Below are positions 36,062 through 46,389 of a stretch of 64,000 nucleotides of DNA, piece after piece. Every line of letters begins with the position of its first letter. Position 1 is the first letter of the stretch. The stretch covers positions 21,060 to 85,059 of the forward strand of contig MESI01000090.1 of NCBI GenBank assembly GCA_001770935.1, given 5' to 3'. The stretch comes from Burkholderiales bacterium RIFCSPLOWO2_12_FULL_61_40 (GTDB taxonomy: Bacteria; Pseudomonadota; Gammaproteobacteria; Burkholderiales; Burkholderiaceae_C). A program made the position numbers and the translations under genes. The notes beneath the pieces are model-generated. The model was not told the origin of the DNA. It was given only the letters and a program-made list of their open reading frames with translations, and did not search any database.

Positions 36062-36106
36062 CAACCTTGACCACGCCACCCGCAACCGCAGAACGCGGTC
36101 TCCGAG

Positions 36107-37702
36107 TTAAAGCTGTTCGTCGGGGTTTGCCTTCAAGATTGCGACAAAGAGTTCCCGGTGCTGAAGGAAAACCTCCACCAGCTGGGGGTCGAACTGGCTG
36201 CCTGCTTTGTCCCGGATGTACTCGATCACTTTTTCCACCGGCCAGGCTGGTTTGTAGCAGCGGCTGTGGCTCAGGGCGTCAAAAACGTCGGCCAGCGCGG
36301 TGATGCGCCCGAACACATGAATATCCGCACCGGCCAGTCCCGCCGGGTAACCACTGCCGTTCCAGCACTCATGGTGCTGCCCGGCAATCAGCGCGGCCGA
36401 GCGCAATGGCAGGCGATGTGAGCCCTTGAGGATGTTGTACCCCATGACGGCGTGCTGTTTCATCCGCTCGAACTCTTCGGCGGTGTAGCGCCCAGGTTTG
36501 CCCAGCAGCGCATCAGGGATGCCGATTTTTCCAATGTCGTGCATAGGCGCCGCCATCTGCAACAACTCGCAGTCCGGGCCTGAGAGGCCGATCAGCTCGC
36601 CTAGCAAACGTGCGTACTCGCCCACCCGGAACACATGGCGCCCGGTCTCGCGGGAGCGGGTTTCGACCACCTCGCTCAAGGTATGAATGATTTCGGTCTG
36701 GGTATCGACAATTTCCTCGTTGAGATGAATGTTGTCGAACGCAATCCCGACATTGACCGCAAAAACCTGCAGCAGCCGGGCATCGTGCTCGGAAATGCGA
36801 TGCCGCGTTTGCAGATAGACCATGTTTTCCGAGCCGCTGGATGCGCGGAAATAACCAACAAAACTGTCCTCGTCAATGCGTGTGTGCCGCTCGCTACGGG
36901 CTCGGAACAATCGCTCCCTGATGGATGGCGGAACCATCTCGCCCATGCGCCGTCCGACCGAGGATGTGAACTGCCCATTGCCTGAGATGATGTTGAAGTC
37001 CTCTATTTCGCACACTCCGGCGCAGTGGGCGGAAAAACCGGAGGCCTGCAGGTACAGGCTGTCATTGCCCAGATTGAGCAGCGAGCTCAGTTGCCGCAGC
37101 ACGCCGCTGGAAAACTGCGCCAGGGACTGGGGCTCGAACAGGTTGCGCGAGGCGTGGATGATTTGCTCCAGGCCGCGTCGGCTGCTTTCGATAATCAGCA
37201 TATCGCGGTAGGCGCGCAAGGCGGAAACGACGGTGGTGACCAGTTTTTGCGCGGTGAGCTCGGTCTTTTCCTTGTAATCGTTGATGTCGTAATCGATCAC
37301 CACCGAGTGCTCGGGGGCCTGTCCGGGCTGGCCTGTGCGCAGGATGATGCGAACAAAACTGTTTTTCAACACCTCGCGCACATGGCGCACCACGTCCAGA
37401 CCGGCGTTGTCGGTTTCCATGACCACGTCCAGCAGCATCACCGCAGTGTCCGGGTGCTGTGCAATCAGGCGTTTGGCCTCTTCGCCGCTGTGCGCACTGA
37501 AAAACTCCAGCCCCCGCCCCTCGAAAGAAAAATCGCGCAGCACCAGATGGGAAATGCGGTGCACTTCGTTCTCGTCATCCACCACCAGCAGCTTCCACGG
37601 TTTTTCCCTGCTGACTTCGACACCGGGGGTGTCTGTTTCCTCGGAAAAATCGTAGGGGGTTTCGCCAACCGTCAAGGGCAGACTAGGCGCTGGGGTGCTC
37701 AT
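36107..37702 (-). CDS. Response regulator with DUF3369 and HD-GYP phosphodiesterase domain
   Basis: The protein has 531 residues from ATG 37702. The receiver domain (about 35-165, 'LLVVDDENEVHR', 'MLLDVVMETD') is followed by a DUF3369 GAF-like domain (190-340) and an HD-GYP domain (345-525). The catalytic residues are present: 'MHDIGKIGIP' near 386, 'HHECWNGSGYP' and 'DVFDALS'. It should hydrolyse c-di-GMP under control of phosphorylation. Its start overlaps the end of the transporter-like kinase gene by 20 bases, identifying that kinase as the cognate sensor. Confidence 0.94.
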   Translation of the reverse strand: MSTPAPSLPLTVGETPYDFSEETDTPGVEVSREKPWKLLVVDDENEVHRISHLVLRDFSFEGRGLEFFSAHSGEEAKRLIAQHPDTAVMLLDVVMETDNAGLDVVRHVREVLKNSFVRIILRTGQPGQAPEHSVVIDYDINDYKEKTELTAQKLVTTVVSALRAYRDMLIIESSRRGLEQIIHASRNLFEPQSLAQFSSGVLRQLSSLLNLGNDSLYLQASGFSAHCAGVCEIEDFNIISGNGQFTSSVGRRMGEMVPPSIRERLFRARSERHTRIDEDSFVGYFRASSGSENMVYLQTRHRISEHDARLLQVFAVNVGIAFDNIHLNEEIVDTQTEIIHTLSEVVETRSRETGRHVFRVGEYARLLGELIGLSGPDCELLQMAAPMHDIGKIGIPDALLGKPGRYTAEEFERMKQHAVMGYNILKGSHRLPLRSAALIAGQHHECWNGSGYPAGLAGADIHVFGRITALADVFDALSHSRCYKPAWPVEKVIEYIRDKAGSQFDPQLVEVFLQHRELFVAILKANPDEQL

Positions 37703-40700
37703 GGCCGATCTCCTTTTCCAACGGAATGTGCAGCGTGAACAGCACGCCCTGACCGGGGTTCGACGCAACATCAATACGCCCGCGCAAGGTTTGTGTCACC
37801 AGGTTGTAGACAACGTGCAGCCCGAGGCCGCTGCCACCCTGCCCGCGCTTGGTGGTAAAAAAGGGCTCAAACATGTGTTTCAGCGACTCGGCATTCATGC
37901 CCTTGCCGTCGTCGCTGTAACGCAGCAGCAGCTCTGAGCCCTCCAGCGTCGCATCGATCACGATGTGGCCCTGCTCCAGGTTTTCAAAGCCATGGATCAG
38001 CGAGTTCATGACCAGGTTGGTGACGATTTGCGAAAACGCGCCAGGGTAGCTGTCCAGAGCGATGTCGTCAGCACAGTGGACACTGACAGTGTGCTGGGTG
38101 CGCTTGAGTTTGGGGTGCAGGCTGAGCAGCACTTCGTTGACATAGGGCTTGAGCGCAAAGTGCCGGCGCATCTCGCTGGACTGGTCCACCGCCACCTGCT
38201 TGAAGCTGCGCACCAGTTCGGCGGCGCGGTGCAGATTGGCAAGCAGCAAGGCCGAGGATTCCCGTGCCGTATGGATGAACCCCTCGATTTCCGAGCGTTT
38301 GACACGCCCCTGGGCATAGATCTTTTCAAAACCACGCACCTGATCTTCCAGGAAAGAAGCCGCAGTCAGACCAATGCCCACCGGCGTATTGATCTCGTGC
38401 GCCACCCCGGCCACCAGTCCACCCAAGGCGGCGAGTTTCTCGGAATGCAAAAGTTCGTCCTGCGCCTGCACCAGTTCAGTGATGTCGGTGCCGGTGCCGC
38501 GGTAGCCGAGAAACTCGCCCGCAGGGCTAAAAAAAGGTTTCCCCGAAACGCGGACGTGCGCGGTGCGTCCGCCGGTGCCGGGTGTGGCGTATTCGAAGCG
38601 GCGAAAGGCACACCGCGCCTCCATGCCCTGCCGGTGTCTGTCCCACTTTTCCCGGTCGCGTTCGTCGTGATCGAAACTGGCGACCTCCCAGCGCCGCTTG
38701 CCAATCACTTGCGCCGGTAGCGCGCCGGTGGCCTCAAAAAAGCGTTCCGAAACGTAGGTGAAGCGCAGGTCGGCGTCGGTTTCCCAGAACCAGTCGGACG
38801 CCGATTCGGCGAGATCGCGGAAGCGCTCCTCGCTTTCGCGCAGATCGCGGGTGCGCTCGGCGACGCGCCGTTCGAGTTCGTCGTAGGCCTGCTGGAGCTT
38901 CAGTTCGGCCCGCTTGCGCTCGGTGATGTCGGTGTAGGTGGTGATGAAGCCGCCGCCCGGCAGCGGCTTGCCGCGGACCTCGATGACCGTGCCGTCGGGC
39001 CGCTCGCGCTCGAACAGGTGCGGCTCCCTCTTGTCGGCCAGCGCCAGCCGCTCGGCGACCTGCTGCCCGACATCGCCCGGCCCGTACTCGCCGCGCTCGG
39101 CGTTGAGGCGCAGGAAGGCCGCCATCGGCGTGCCGACCACCGCCAGATGCTCAGGAAGCGCCAACAGCTCGAAAAAACGCCGGTTCCAGGCGACCAGCCG
39201 TTGCTCGGCATCGAACATGCTGATCCCCTGCGGGATGTTCTCTATGGCCTCGCGCGTCAGCTCCCAGTTGGTCTCGATGGCCTGCGAAGCGCCGCTCAGC
39301 AAATCCATGACGCCGTCCAGGCTCATTTCCTTCTCGCGGATCGCCGAAGCGATAACGACACGCGCCAGGGCGGTGCCAATGGCGCCGGCCAGCAGGTGTT
39401 CGGCGAAATTGATGAAATCGTGGTCGACGCGCTGGGCGGGATCAACAACGAGGTGGTGTGCCGCCGCGTAGTCGGCGTAGGACCGCCTGGCGCGCTCCGG
39501 GTCAACGAAGCGGCCCAGCAGGGTCAGTATCTGTCCGACGCGCGCATCGGCGCTCCAGGCGCGGGTCGGCAATGCCGAGCGCTCGCCGAAGACGTCAACA
39601 AAAGCCTGCGCCTGGCTTTTTTCCAGAACCCCCGGATTCGACCAGAGTGAAAACAGCACATAGCCGCCGATGTTGAAGACCATGCTCCAGAGCAGGCTGT
39701 GGCTGATCGGATCGAGACCGGCGACGCCGAACAGGGCGTAGGGGCGCAGCGCCTCTATGAAGAAAAATCCTTCGCTGGCGAACTCGGCGGGCAGCCAGCC
39801 GGAGCGCGCGAACGAGGGCAGCAGCAGGGTGTACAGCCAGACGACGAAACCGAGGGTGAGGCCCGCCGCCGCCCCGGTGCGGCTGCCCCGCCGCCAGAAG
39901 AGTGCGCCGACGATGGCCGGCGCGAACTGCGCGGCGGCGCAGAACGACACCAGGCCGATGCTGACCAGCGCATAGGATTCGCCGACCAGGCGCACATAGG
40001 TGTAGCCCAGCAGCAGGATGAAAACGATGGCTGCGCGCCGAATGTTCTTGACCAGACCGCCGATGTCGCGGTGCGTGTCGACGCGGATCAGTTCGCCGCG
40101 GATCAGGACGGGCATGACCAGGTCGTTGCAGATCATGGTGGACAAGGCAATCGTCTCAACGATGATCATGCCGGTCGCCGCCGACAGTCCGCCGATGAAA
40201 GCCAGGGTGGCCAGCGCCGGGTTGTCGGCGGCAATCGGCAGGGTCAGCACAAAAGTGTCCGGCGAAACGTCCTGCCCGGCGAAGGTCAGGAGTCCGGCCA
40301 TGGCCACCGGCAGGACAAACAGATTGATCGCCAGCAGGTAGGCTGGAAAGACCCAGCGCGCAGTCTTCAGGTGGGCCTCGTTGCCGCTTTCGGTCACCGT
40401 CACCTGGAACTGGCGCGGCAGGCAGACGATGGCCATGGCGCCCAGCGCGGTCAGTGTCCAGAAACCGGTGCTCGCGGCCTGCCCGCCAAAATCGAGCAGC
40501 GGCGCGGTGTCCGGCCGGGCTGCGATGCGGGCGAACAGATCGGAGACACCATCGAACATGCCGTAGGTGACGTACACCCCGACCGCCAGAAAGGCGGCCA
40601 GCTTGACCAGCGATTCGAGCGCCACCGCGCTGACCATGCCGCGGTGCTGCTCGGTGGCGTCGACGTGGCGGGTGCCGAAAACGATGACGAACAGCGCCAT

Positions 40701-41219
40701 CAACCAAGCCAGATAGAACGCGGAGTCGCTCCAGATCGGCCCCGCCTCGGCCAGGCGCGGCAAGACGGCGGGATAGTGGCTGAGAATGTCGAAGCTGGTC
40801 GACACCGCTTTCAGCTGCAGCGAGATGTAGGGCATGATGCCGATCACCGCGATCACCGTGGCCAGCCCGGCCAGCCCCTGGCTCTTGCCGTAGCGCGCCG
40901 AGATGAAGTCGGCAATCGAGGTGATGTGCTGCGTGGCGGCGATGCGCTGGATCTTGCGCAACAGGTGCTGGCCGAGGACAAAAACCAGAACCGGGCCGAT
41001 ATAGACGGCGATGAAGCCGATGCCGTCCGCCGCCGAGCGCCCGACGCTGCCGTAGAACGTCCACGACGTGCAATAGACGGCGATCGACAGGGCGTAAATC
41101 CAGGCATCGACCGGCCTTGCGCCGATGTGTTTTCTGGCGTGGCCGTCGATATAGAAAGCCACTGAAAACAACAAGGCCAGATAAAGGCCAGCAACACCAA
41201 GAAGCAGCCAACTGTTCAC
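37683..41219 (-). CDS. Transporter-like sensor histidine kinase (SSF/SLC5 fused to PAS and kinase; CbrA-like)
   Basis: The protein is 1178 residues from GTG 41219, chosen for the GGGAGG ribosome site five bases upstream. Residues 1-620 are a sodium/solute symporter-type domain of about 13 membrane helices (opening 'NSWLLLGVAGLYLALLFSVA'). Then follow a PAS region (about 660-790), a second PAS/PAC (800-930), an H-box near residue 940 ('GLVAGVAHEINTPVG') and an ATPase domain ('DDGKGM', 'FEPFFTTKRGQGGSGLGL'). CbrA-type kinases couple a solute carrier to signalling. The overlap with the HD-GYP regulator gene defines the pathway. The symporter half has a different codon flavour from its neighbours. 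Confidence 0.93.
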   Translation of the reverse strand: MNSWLLLGVAGLYLALLFSVAFYIDGHARKHIGARPVDAWIYALSIAVYCTSWTFYGSVGRSAADGIGFIAVYIGPVLVFVLGQHLLRKIQRIAATQHITSIADFISARYGKSQGLAGLATVIAVIGIMPYISLQLKAVSTSFDILSHYPAVLPRLAEAGPIWSDSAFYLAWLMALFVIVFGTRHVDATEQHRGMVSAVALESLVKLAAFLAVGVYVTYGMFDGVSDLFARIAARPDTAPLLDFGGQAASTGFWTLTALGAMAIVCLPRQFQVTVTESGNEAHLKTARWVFPAYLLAINLFVLPVAMAGLLTFAGQDVSPDTFVLTLPIAADNPALATLAFIGGLSAATGMIIVETIALSTMICNDLVMPVLIRGELIRVDTHRDIGGLVKNIRRAAIVFILLLGYTYVRLVGESYALVSIGLVSFCAAAQFAPAIVGALFWRRGSRTGAAAGLTLGFVVWLYTLLLPSFARSGWLPAEFASEGFFFIEALRPYALFGVAGLDPISHSLLWSMVFNIGGYVLFSLWSNPGVLEKSQAQAFVDVFGERSALPTRAWSADARVGQILTLLGRFVDPERARRSYADYAAAHHLVVDPAQRVDHDFINFAEHLLAGAIGTALARVVIASAIREKEMSLDGVMDLLSGASQAIETNWELTREAIENIPQGISMFDAEQRLVAWNRRFFELLALPEHLAVVGTPMAAFLRLNAERGEYGPGDVGQQVAERLALADKREPHLFERERPDGTVIEVRGKPLPGGGFITTYTDITERKRAELKLQQAYDELERRVAERTRDLRESEERFRDLAESASDWFWETDADLRFTYVSERFFEATGALPAQVIGKRRWEVASFDHDERDREKWDRHRQGMEARCAFRRFEYATPGTGGRTAHVRVSGKPFFSPAGEFLGYRGTGTDITELVQAQDELLHSEKLAALGGLVAGVAHEINTPVGIGLTAASFLEDQVRGFEKIYAQGRVKRSEIEGFIHTARESSALLLANLHRAAELVRSFKQVAVDQSSEMRRHFALKPYVNEVLLSLHPKLKRTQHTVSVHCADDIALDSYPGAFSQIVTNLVMNSLIHGFENLEQGHIVIDATLEGSELLLRYSDDGKGMNAESLKHMFEPFFTTKRGQGGSGLGLHVVYNLVTQTLRGRIDVASNPGQGVLFTLHIPLEKEIGHEHPSA

Positions 41220-41375
41220 GTGCACCTCCCCGCAACGGAAACCCCGCCCCAAACACTATATAACCTTGGCCCGATTTTGGGAAATGCTTTCAACCGTGCC
41301 TTGTCGTACTGCCACGCCGTACACTGGCAACGCGAAAGGTTGTCCCAAACCCGTTTACCCCGACACAAGTCCCGC

Positions 41376-44147
41376 ATGCCGACCAGAAAAACACCCACCG
41401 CACGCAGCCTGCACGCCCACAGCAAGGTCCGGCCCGCCGCAGCACCCGTGGCCTCGGAAACGCCAGAGGTCCCTCCCGCTTTTCCAATTGTGGGCATTGG
41501 CGCCTCGGCCGGGGGCCTGGCCGCTTTTGAGGCCTTTTTCTCCGGCATGCCCGCCGACCAGGACCCGGGCATGGCCTTTGTGCTGATACAGCACCTGGCA
41601 CCCGACCACAAAAGCATTCTGGCCGACCTGATCCGGCGCTACACCCGCATGCAGGTGTTTGAGGTGGAAGACGGCATGCCGGTCAAGGTCAACTGCGCCT
41701 ACATCATCCCGCCCAACCACGACATGGCCTTTTACAACGGCTCGCTGCAGCTCCTGGAGCCATCGGCGCCACGCGGCCAGCGCCTGCCCATCGACTTCTT
41801 CTTTGCATCACTGGCGCAAGACCAGCGCGAGCGGGCCATCGGCATCGTGCTGTCGGGCACCGGCAGCGACGGCACGCTGGGCGCACGCGCCATCAAGGAC
41901 GCCGGTGGCATGGTGATGGCCCAGCAACCCAGCTCCACCGGGTTTGACGGCATGCCCTGCAGCGCCATTGCCTCTGGCATGGTGGATTTCACCCTGCTCC
42001 CGGCACAGATGCCCGCCCAGCTCATGGCCTACGCCTTGCACGCCTTCGGCAAGAGCCCCAAACTTGCGGCCCCCCCGACACCGAAGGACGAAAACGCGCT
42101 CAAAAAAGTGTTCGTCCTGCTGCGCTCCCAAACCGGGCATGACTTTTCCGGCTACAAGCCCGGCACCATCCACCGCCGCATTGAACGGCGCATGGCGGTG
42201 CACCAGGTCCCGGACGTCGACGGCTATGTCAAGTACCTGCAGCAAACCCCTTCGGAAGTGGAGGCCCTGTTTCGCGACCTGTTGATCGGGGTGACCCAAT
42301 TTTTCCGCGACCCCGAAGCCTTCAAGGTGCTGGAAGACCAGGCCATCCCCCAGCTTTTCAAGGACAAGCCTGCGGGCGCCGCACTGCGTGTGTGGGTGGC
42401 CGGTTGCTCCACCGGCGAAGAGGCCTATTCCATTGCCATCCTGCTGCAAGAGCGCATGGAAGCGCTCAAGACCAGCTACACAGTGCAGGTCTTTGCCACC
42501 GACCTGGACAGCCGCTCCATTGCCATCGCCCGCGCCGGGGTCTACCCCGCCAGCATCAGCGCCGACCTGACGCCCGAACGTTTGGCGCGGTATTTCTCGC
42601 CCGAACCAGGGGGAGCAAGCTTGCGCGTGCACAAAAGCATCCGCGACATGCTGGTGTTTTCCGAGCAGGACGTCATCAAGGACCCGCCCTTCTCCAAGCT
42701 CGACCTCATCAGCTGCCGCAACCTGCTGATCTACCTGGGCCCTGAGCTGCAAAAAAGGCTTTTGCCCCTGTTTCACTACGCGCTGTTGCCGCGTGGCCTG
42801 CTTTTTCTGGGCTCCTCCGAAGGCGTGGGGGAGTTCAACGACCTGTACACCGTGCTGGACCGCAAGGCCAAGCTGTACCAGCGCAAGGAAGACTTCCATG
42901 GTTTGCAACGCGCCGCCCTGGGACGTGCACTGCAAACCATGCCGACCATGAGCGCCATCAGCGGGTCGCTGGCAGCGCAGCCCCACCTCGCAGGCAAATC
43001 AGCGGTGCCGACCAAGCTGCCGCTGCGCGAGCTGACCGAACAGGCGCTGCTGCAGCACATGGCCGTGGTGGGTGCACTCGTCAACACCCAGGGCGATATC
43101 CTGTACCTGCACGGGCGCTCGGGGCTGTACCTGGAGCTGGCCCCCGGCGAGGCCGGCATTCTCAACATCCTGAAAATGGCCCGCGAGGGCCTGCGCCCCG
43201 CGCTGTCCAATGCCCTGCACAAATGCGCCGGAACCCAGGAAGTGGCACGCGCGCCGGACCTGCGGGTCAAAGCCAATGGGCACGTTGCCGTAGTCAACCT
43301 GAGCGTCCGTCCGGTGGCCATCAGCCCACCCAGCGCGGTCGCCGCGCCCGATACGCAGCTGTACCTGGTGGCGCTGCAGGAAGTGCCGGAGTCAGGCGCC
43401 GAGCCCACCCGCACGGCCCCAGCAGCCAACCCATCGGAGGCCAAACCCGAGGCAGGCGTGCCTGCACTGTGCCCGGCGTTCGATGCGATGGCGCAAATTG
43501 CCGTGCTGAGGGATGAGTTGCGGTCCAAGGACGAGTATTTGCAAAGCATCCGCGAAGAGCTGGAAAGTTCCAACGAAGAGCTCAAATCCAGCAACGAAGA
43601 GATGCAGTCCGTCAACGAAGAATTGCAGTCCACCAACGAGGAGCTGGAGACCTCCAAGGAAGAGCTGCAGTCGGTCAATGAAGAACTGTCCACCGTCAAC
43701 ACCGAGCTGCACACCAAGGTGGCCGACCTGTCACGCGTCAACAACGACATGAACAACCTGCTGGCGGGCACCGGCATCGCCACGGTGTTTGTAGACCCCT
43801 ATTTGCGCATTTTGCGCTTCACCCCCACGGCAGCCCAGATCATCAACCTGATCCCCAGCGATGTGGGGCGGCCGGTGGGCCATATCGTGTCCAACCTGGT
43901 GGGCTACGACCTGCTGGTGACCGACGCCAAGGCCGTGCTGGACACCCTGGTCCCCCAAGAAAAGCAGGTGCAAACCACCACCGGCGCCTGGTTCACCATG
44001 CGCATCCGCCCCTACCGCACCCTGGACAACGTGATTGAAGGCGTGGTGATCACCTTTGTCGACGTGACCGAAATGAAACGCATCGAACAGGAACTGGAAA
44101 AAGTCAACGCACAACTACGCCAGGCTGCCACCATGCCAAAGGCCTGA
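41376..44147 (+). CDS. CheB/CheR fusion chemotaxis-type methylesterase/methyltransferase with PAS
   Basis: The protein is 923 residues from ATG 41376; an earlier in-frame ATG at 41220 would add 52 residues lying over the divergent promoter region. A CheB domain (about 30-220) has the catalytic triad in '[12 protein letters not shown]', 'QHLAPDHKS' and '[10 protein letters not shown]'. A CheR domain (240-500) has the SAM site '[13 protein letters not shown]' and 'CRNLLIYL'. A Ser/Asn/Glu coiled coil (705-790) and a PAS domain (795-905) follow. There is no receiver or kinase domain and no chemoreceptor nearby. Such fusions often act outside classical chemotaxis, feeding signalling modules like the adjacent kinase. 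Confidence 0.92.
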   Translation: MPTRKTPTARSLHAHSKVRPAAAPVASETPEVPPAFPIVGIGASAGGLAAFEAFFSGMPADQDPGMAFVLIQHLAPDHKSILADLIRRYTRMQVFEVEDGMPVKVNCAYIIPPNHDMAFYNGSLQLLEPSAPRGQRLPIDFFFASLAQDQRERAIGIVLSGTGSDGTLGARAIKDAGGMVMAQQPSSTGFDGMPCSAIASGMVDFTLLPAQMPAQLMAYALHAFGKSPKLAAPPTPKDENALKKVFVLLRSQTGHDFSGYKPGTIHRRIERRMAVHQVPDVDGYVKYLQQTPSEVEALFRDLLIGVTQFFRDPEAFKVLEDQAIPQLFKDKPAGAALRVWVAGCSTGEEAYSIAILLQERMEALKTSYTVQVFATDLDSRSIAIARAGVYPASISADLTPERLARYFSPEPGGASLRVHKSIRDMLVFSEQDVIKDPPFSKLDLISCRNLLIYLGPELQKRLLPLFHYALLPRGLLFLGSSEGVGEFNDLYTVLDRKAKLYQRKEDFHGLQRAALGRALQTMPTMSAISGSLAAQPHLAGKSAVPTKLPLRELTEQALLQHMAVVGALVNTQGDILYLHGRSGLYLELAPGEAGILNILKMAREGLRPALSNALHKCAGTQEVARAPDLRVKANGHVAVVNLSVRPVAISPPSAVAAPDTQLYLVALQEVPESGAEPTRTAPAANPSEAKPEAGVPALCPAFDAMAQIAVLRDELRSKDEYLQSIREELESSNEELKSSNEEMQSVNEELQSTNEELETSKEELQSVNEELSTVNTELHTKVADLSRVNNDMNNLLAGTGIATVFVDPYLRILRFTPTAAQIINLIPSDVGRPVGHIVSNLVGYDLLVTDAKAVLDTLVPQEKQVQTTTGAWFTMRIRPYRTLDNVIEGVVITFVDVTEMKRIEQELEKVNAQLRQAATMPKA

Positions 44148-44203
44148 ACGACCGCGCAATGGCCGTCCCGCATTATTTTTTCAATCTAACGCCTCTACCC
44201 ACC

Positions 44204-44953
44204 ATGCCCTCCCCTCGCCTGCCCAACAAAGTCAGCCTCATCACCGGTGCCGCACAGGGCATTGGCCTGGCCACCGCGCTCAAATTTGCCGCCGAAGGCG
44301 CTACGGTGATCGTCTGCGACCTGCGCCAGGCCGGCGTGGACGACGCCGTGGCGCAGTGCCGCGCCCTGGGGGCCACGGCGGAAGGCTATGTGATGGACGT
44401 CACCCAACGCGCCACCGTGGATGACGTGGTCCAGCGTGTGCAGGCGCAGTTTGGCCGCATCGACGTGCTGGTCAACAACGCCGGCATCACCCAGGACGCA
44501 CGCCTGCAAAAAATGACACTGGAGCAGTTTGACCGCGTGGTGGATGTGAACCTGCGCGGCGTCTTCCACTGCGCGCAAGCGGTGGCCGACCTCATGGTGG
44601 CGCAGGGCGGCGGCGTGATTTTGAACGCCAGCTCGGTGGTGGGCCTTTACGGCAACTTTGGCCAGACCAACTACGCCGCCAGCAAATTCGGCGTGATCGG
44701 TTTCACCAAAACATGGAGCCGCGAGCTGGGCCCCAAGGGTGTGCGCGTGAACGCGGTGGCGCCGGGCTTCATCACCACCCCCATGGTGGCGGCCATGCCA
44801 GAGAAAATATTGCAGGAATTGCAGGCCAAGGTGCCGCTCAAGCGCCTGGGCCGCCCCGAAGAAATCGCCAACGTCTATGCCTTTTTGGCCAGCGACGAGG
44901 CCAGCTACATCAATGGCGCGGTGGTCGAGGTCTCGGGGGGGATGTCGCTATGA
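44204..44953 (+). CDS. fabG: 3-oxoacyl-ACP/acetoacetyl-CoA reductase (SDR family)
   Basis: This 249-residue NAD(P)H-dependent short-chain dehydrogenase has the cofactor loop 'TGAAQGIG' at residues 14-21, 'NNAGITQDA', the active-site Tyr and Lys in 'NYAASKFG' near 157, and the closing '[12 protein letters not shown]' typical of FabG. The preferred ATG 44204 gives the standard N-terminus. Its stop overlaps the start of the MaoC/Pta gene (ATGA). That neighbourhood suggests acyl-CoA or polyhydroxyalkanoate metabolism rather than the main fatty-acid pathway. Confidence 0.92.
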   Translation: MPSPRLPNKVSLITGAAQGIGLATALKFAAEGATVIVCDLRQAGVDDAVAQCRALGATAEGYVMDVTQRATVDDVVQRVQAQFGRIDVLVNNAGITQDARLQKMTLEQFDRVVDVNLRGVFHCAQAVADLMVAQGGGVILNASSVVGLYGNFGQTNYAASKFGVIGFTKTWSRELGPKGVRVNAVAPGFITTPMVAAMPEKILQELQAKVPLKRLGRPEEIANVYAFLASDEASYINGAVVEVSGGMSL

Positions 44954-46377
44954 CTATGAACTTCAGCCTCAACACCGATCTGGTGGAGAACGTCACCTAT
45001 GACGAAATCGCCGTGGGCCAAAGCGCCCAGCTCCTGCGCACACTCACGCTGGCCGACATTCAGGCCTTTGCCGCCGTGTCGGGCGACACCAACCCCGCCC
45101 ACCTGGATGCCGAATACGCCAACGACACCCTGTTCCATGGGGTGATTGCCCACGGCATGTGGGGTGGTGCGCTGATCTCAGCGCTCCTGGGAACCCAGTT
45201 TCCCGGTCCCGGCACCATTTACCTGGAGCAGGTCCTGCACTTCACCAAGCCGGTGCACATTGGCGACACACTCACGGTCACCGCCACGGTGGTAGCCAAG
45301 GACGCGGCCAAAAAGAGCATTGAGCTGGACTGCCAGGTGGTCAACCAAAAGGGTGTCCGTGTGTTGTACGGCACGGCACGGGTGCTGGCCCCGACCCTGA
45401 AGGTGCGCTTGCCCAGGGTGGATGCACCGCTGATTCAGCTGTTCGATCCCCAGGCGCGCTTCAAGGAACTGCTGGCGCGCAGCGCAGGCATGCCGGCGGT
45501 CCGCTGTGCTGTGGTGCACCCCTGTGATGCCGAGTCACTCACCGGCGCCATGGATGCCACCCGCTACGGCCTGATCATCCCGGTGCTGGTCGGTCCCGAA
45601 TTACGCCTGCGCCACCTGGCCCGGGAAGCCGGCATCGACCTCACGGGCGTGGAAATGGTGTCGGTGGCCCACAGCCACGAAGCCGCAGAAAAAGCCGCCG
45701 CAATGGCGGCACAGGGCGAGGTCGAGGTGCTGATGAAGGGGAGCTTGCACACCGACGAGCTGATCCATGCAGTGCTGGCCCAGCCCAGGCTGCGCACCGG
45801 GCGGCGCATGTCCCATGTGTTTCGCTTTGACGTGCCGCTGTATGCCAAGCCGCTGCTGATCACCGATGCCGCACTCAACATCCGCCCCACCTTGCTGGAA
45901 AAAATGGACATCGCCCAAAACGCCATCGACTTTGCCCGCGTTCTGGGTGTGCAGACCCCCAAAGTGGCCGTTTTGTCGGCGGTGGAAACGGTCAACCCCA
46001 ACATCCCCTCCACCCTGGACGCCGCCGCCCTGTGCAAAATGGCCGACCGGGGCCAGATCCATGGCGCCCTGCTGGACGGCCCGCTGGCCTTTGACAATGC
46101 CATCTCGGTCCGTGCAGCCCAAATCAAACACATTGAATCCAGGGTGGCGGGGGATGCCGACATTCTGCTGGTGCCAGACCTGGAGTCGGGCAATATGCTG
46201 GCCAAACAATTGGAATACCTGGGCGGCGCCAGCGGCGCCGGACTGGTGCTGGGGGCCAAGGTGCCCATCGCCCTGACCAGCCGCGCCGACGGCCCCATGA
46301 ACCGCGTGGCCTCGGCCCTGCTGGCCCAATTGGCGGCCCACAACGCCCGGCGCGACCGCCCGCGCGAAACCTGGTAG
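44950..46377 (+). CDS. Bifunctional enoyl-CoA hydratase (MaoC)/phosphate acetyl(butyryl)transferase
   Basis: The protein has 475 residues. An N-terminal MaoC hot-dog domain (about 15-145) has the catalytic Asp/His in '[13 protein letters not shown]' and '[14 protein letters not shown]'; a phosphate acetyl/butyryltransferase domain (165-465) follows, with '[15 protein letters not shown]' and '[12 protein letters not shown]'. The pairing with fabG upstream and acetate kinase 12 bases downstream suggests conversion of acyl-CoA to acyl-phosphate and then to acid plus ATP, an overflow or energy-conserving route. An alternative start is ATG 44956. Confidence 0.93.
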   Translation: MTMNFSLNTDLVENVTYDEIAVGQSAQLLRTLTLADIQAFAAVSGDTNPAHLDAEYANDTLFHGVIAHGMWGGALISALLGTQFPGPGTIYLEQVLHFTKPVHIGDTLTVTATVVAKDAAKKSIELDCQVVNQKGVRVLYGTARVLAPTLKVRLPRVDAPLIQLFDPQARFKELLARSAGMPAVRCAVVHPCDAESLTGAMDATRYGLIIPVLVGPELRLRHLAREAGIDLTGVEMVSVAHSHEAAEKAAAMAAQGEVEVLMKGSLHTDELIHAVLAQPRLRTGRRMSHVFRFDVPLYAKPLLITDAALNIRPTLLEKMDIAQNAIDFARVLGVQTPKVAVLSAVETVNPNIPSTLDAAALCKMADRGQIHGALLDGPLAFDNAISVRAAQIKHIESRVAGDADILLVPDLESGNMLAKQLEYLGGASGAGLVLGAKVPIALTSRADGPMNRVASALLAQLAAHNARRDRPRETW

Positions 46378-46389
46378 AGGGCGACTGCA

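Noticed and set aside
34778..36085. 435-codon minus-strand frame opposite the GGDEF-EAL gene
   Set aside because: Antisense shadow; the + strand holds intact GGDEF and EAL catalytic motifs.
39699..41165. 488-codon + strand frame opposite the transporter-kinase gene
   Set aside because: Arg/Asp/Gly/Gln-rich translation with no motif, antisense to a clear multi-helix symporter domain.
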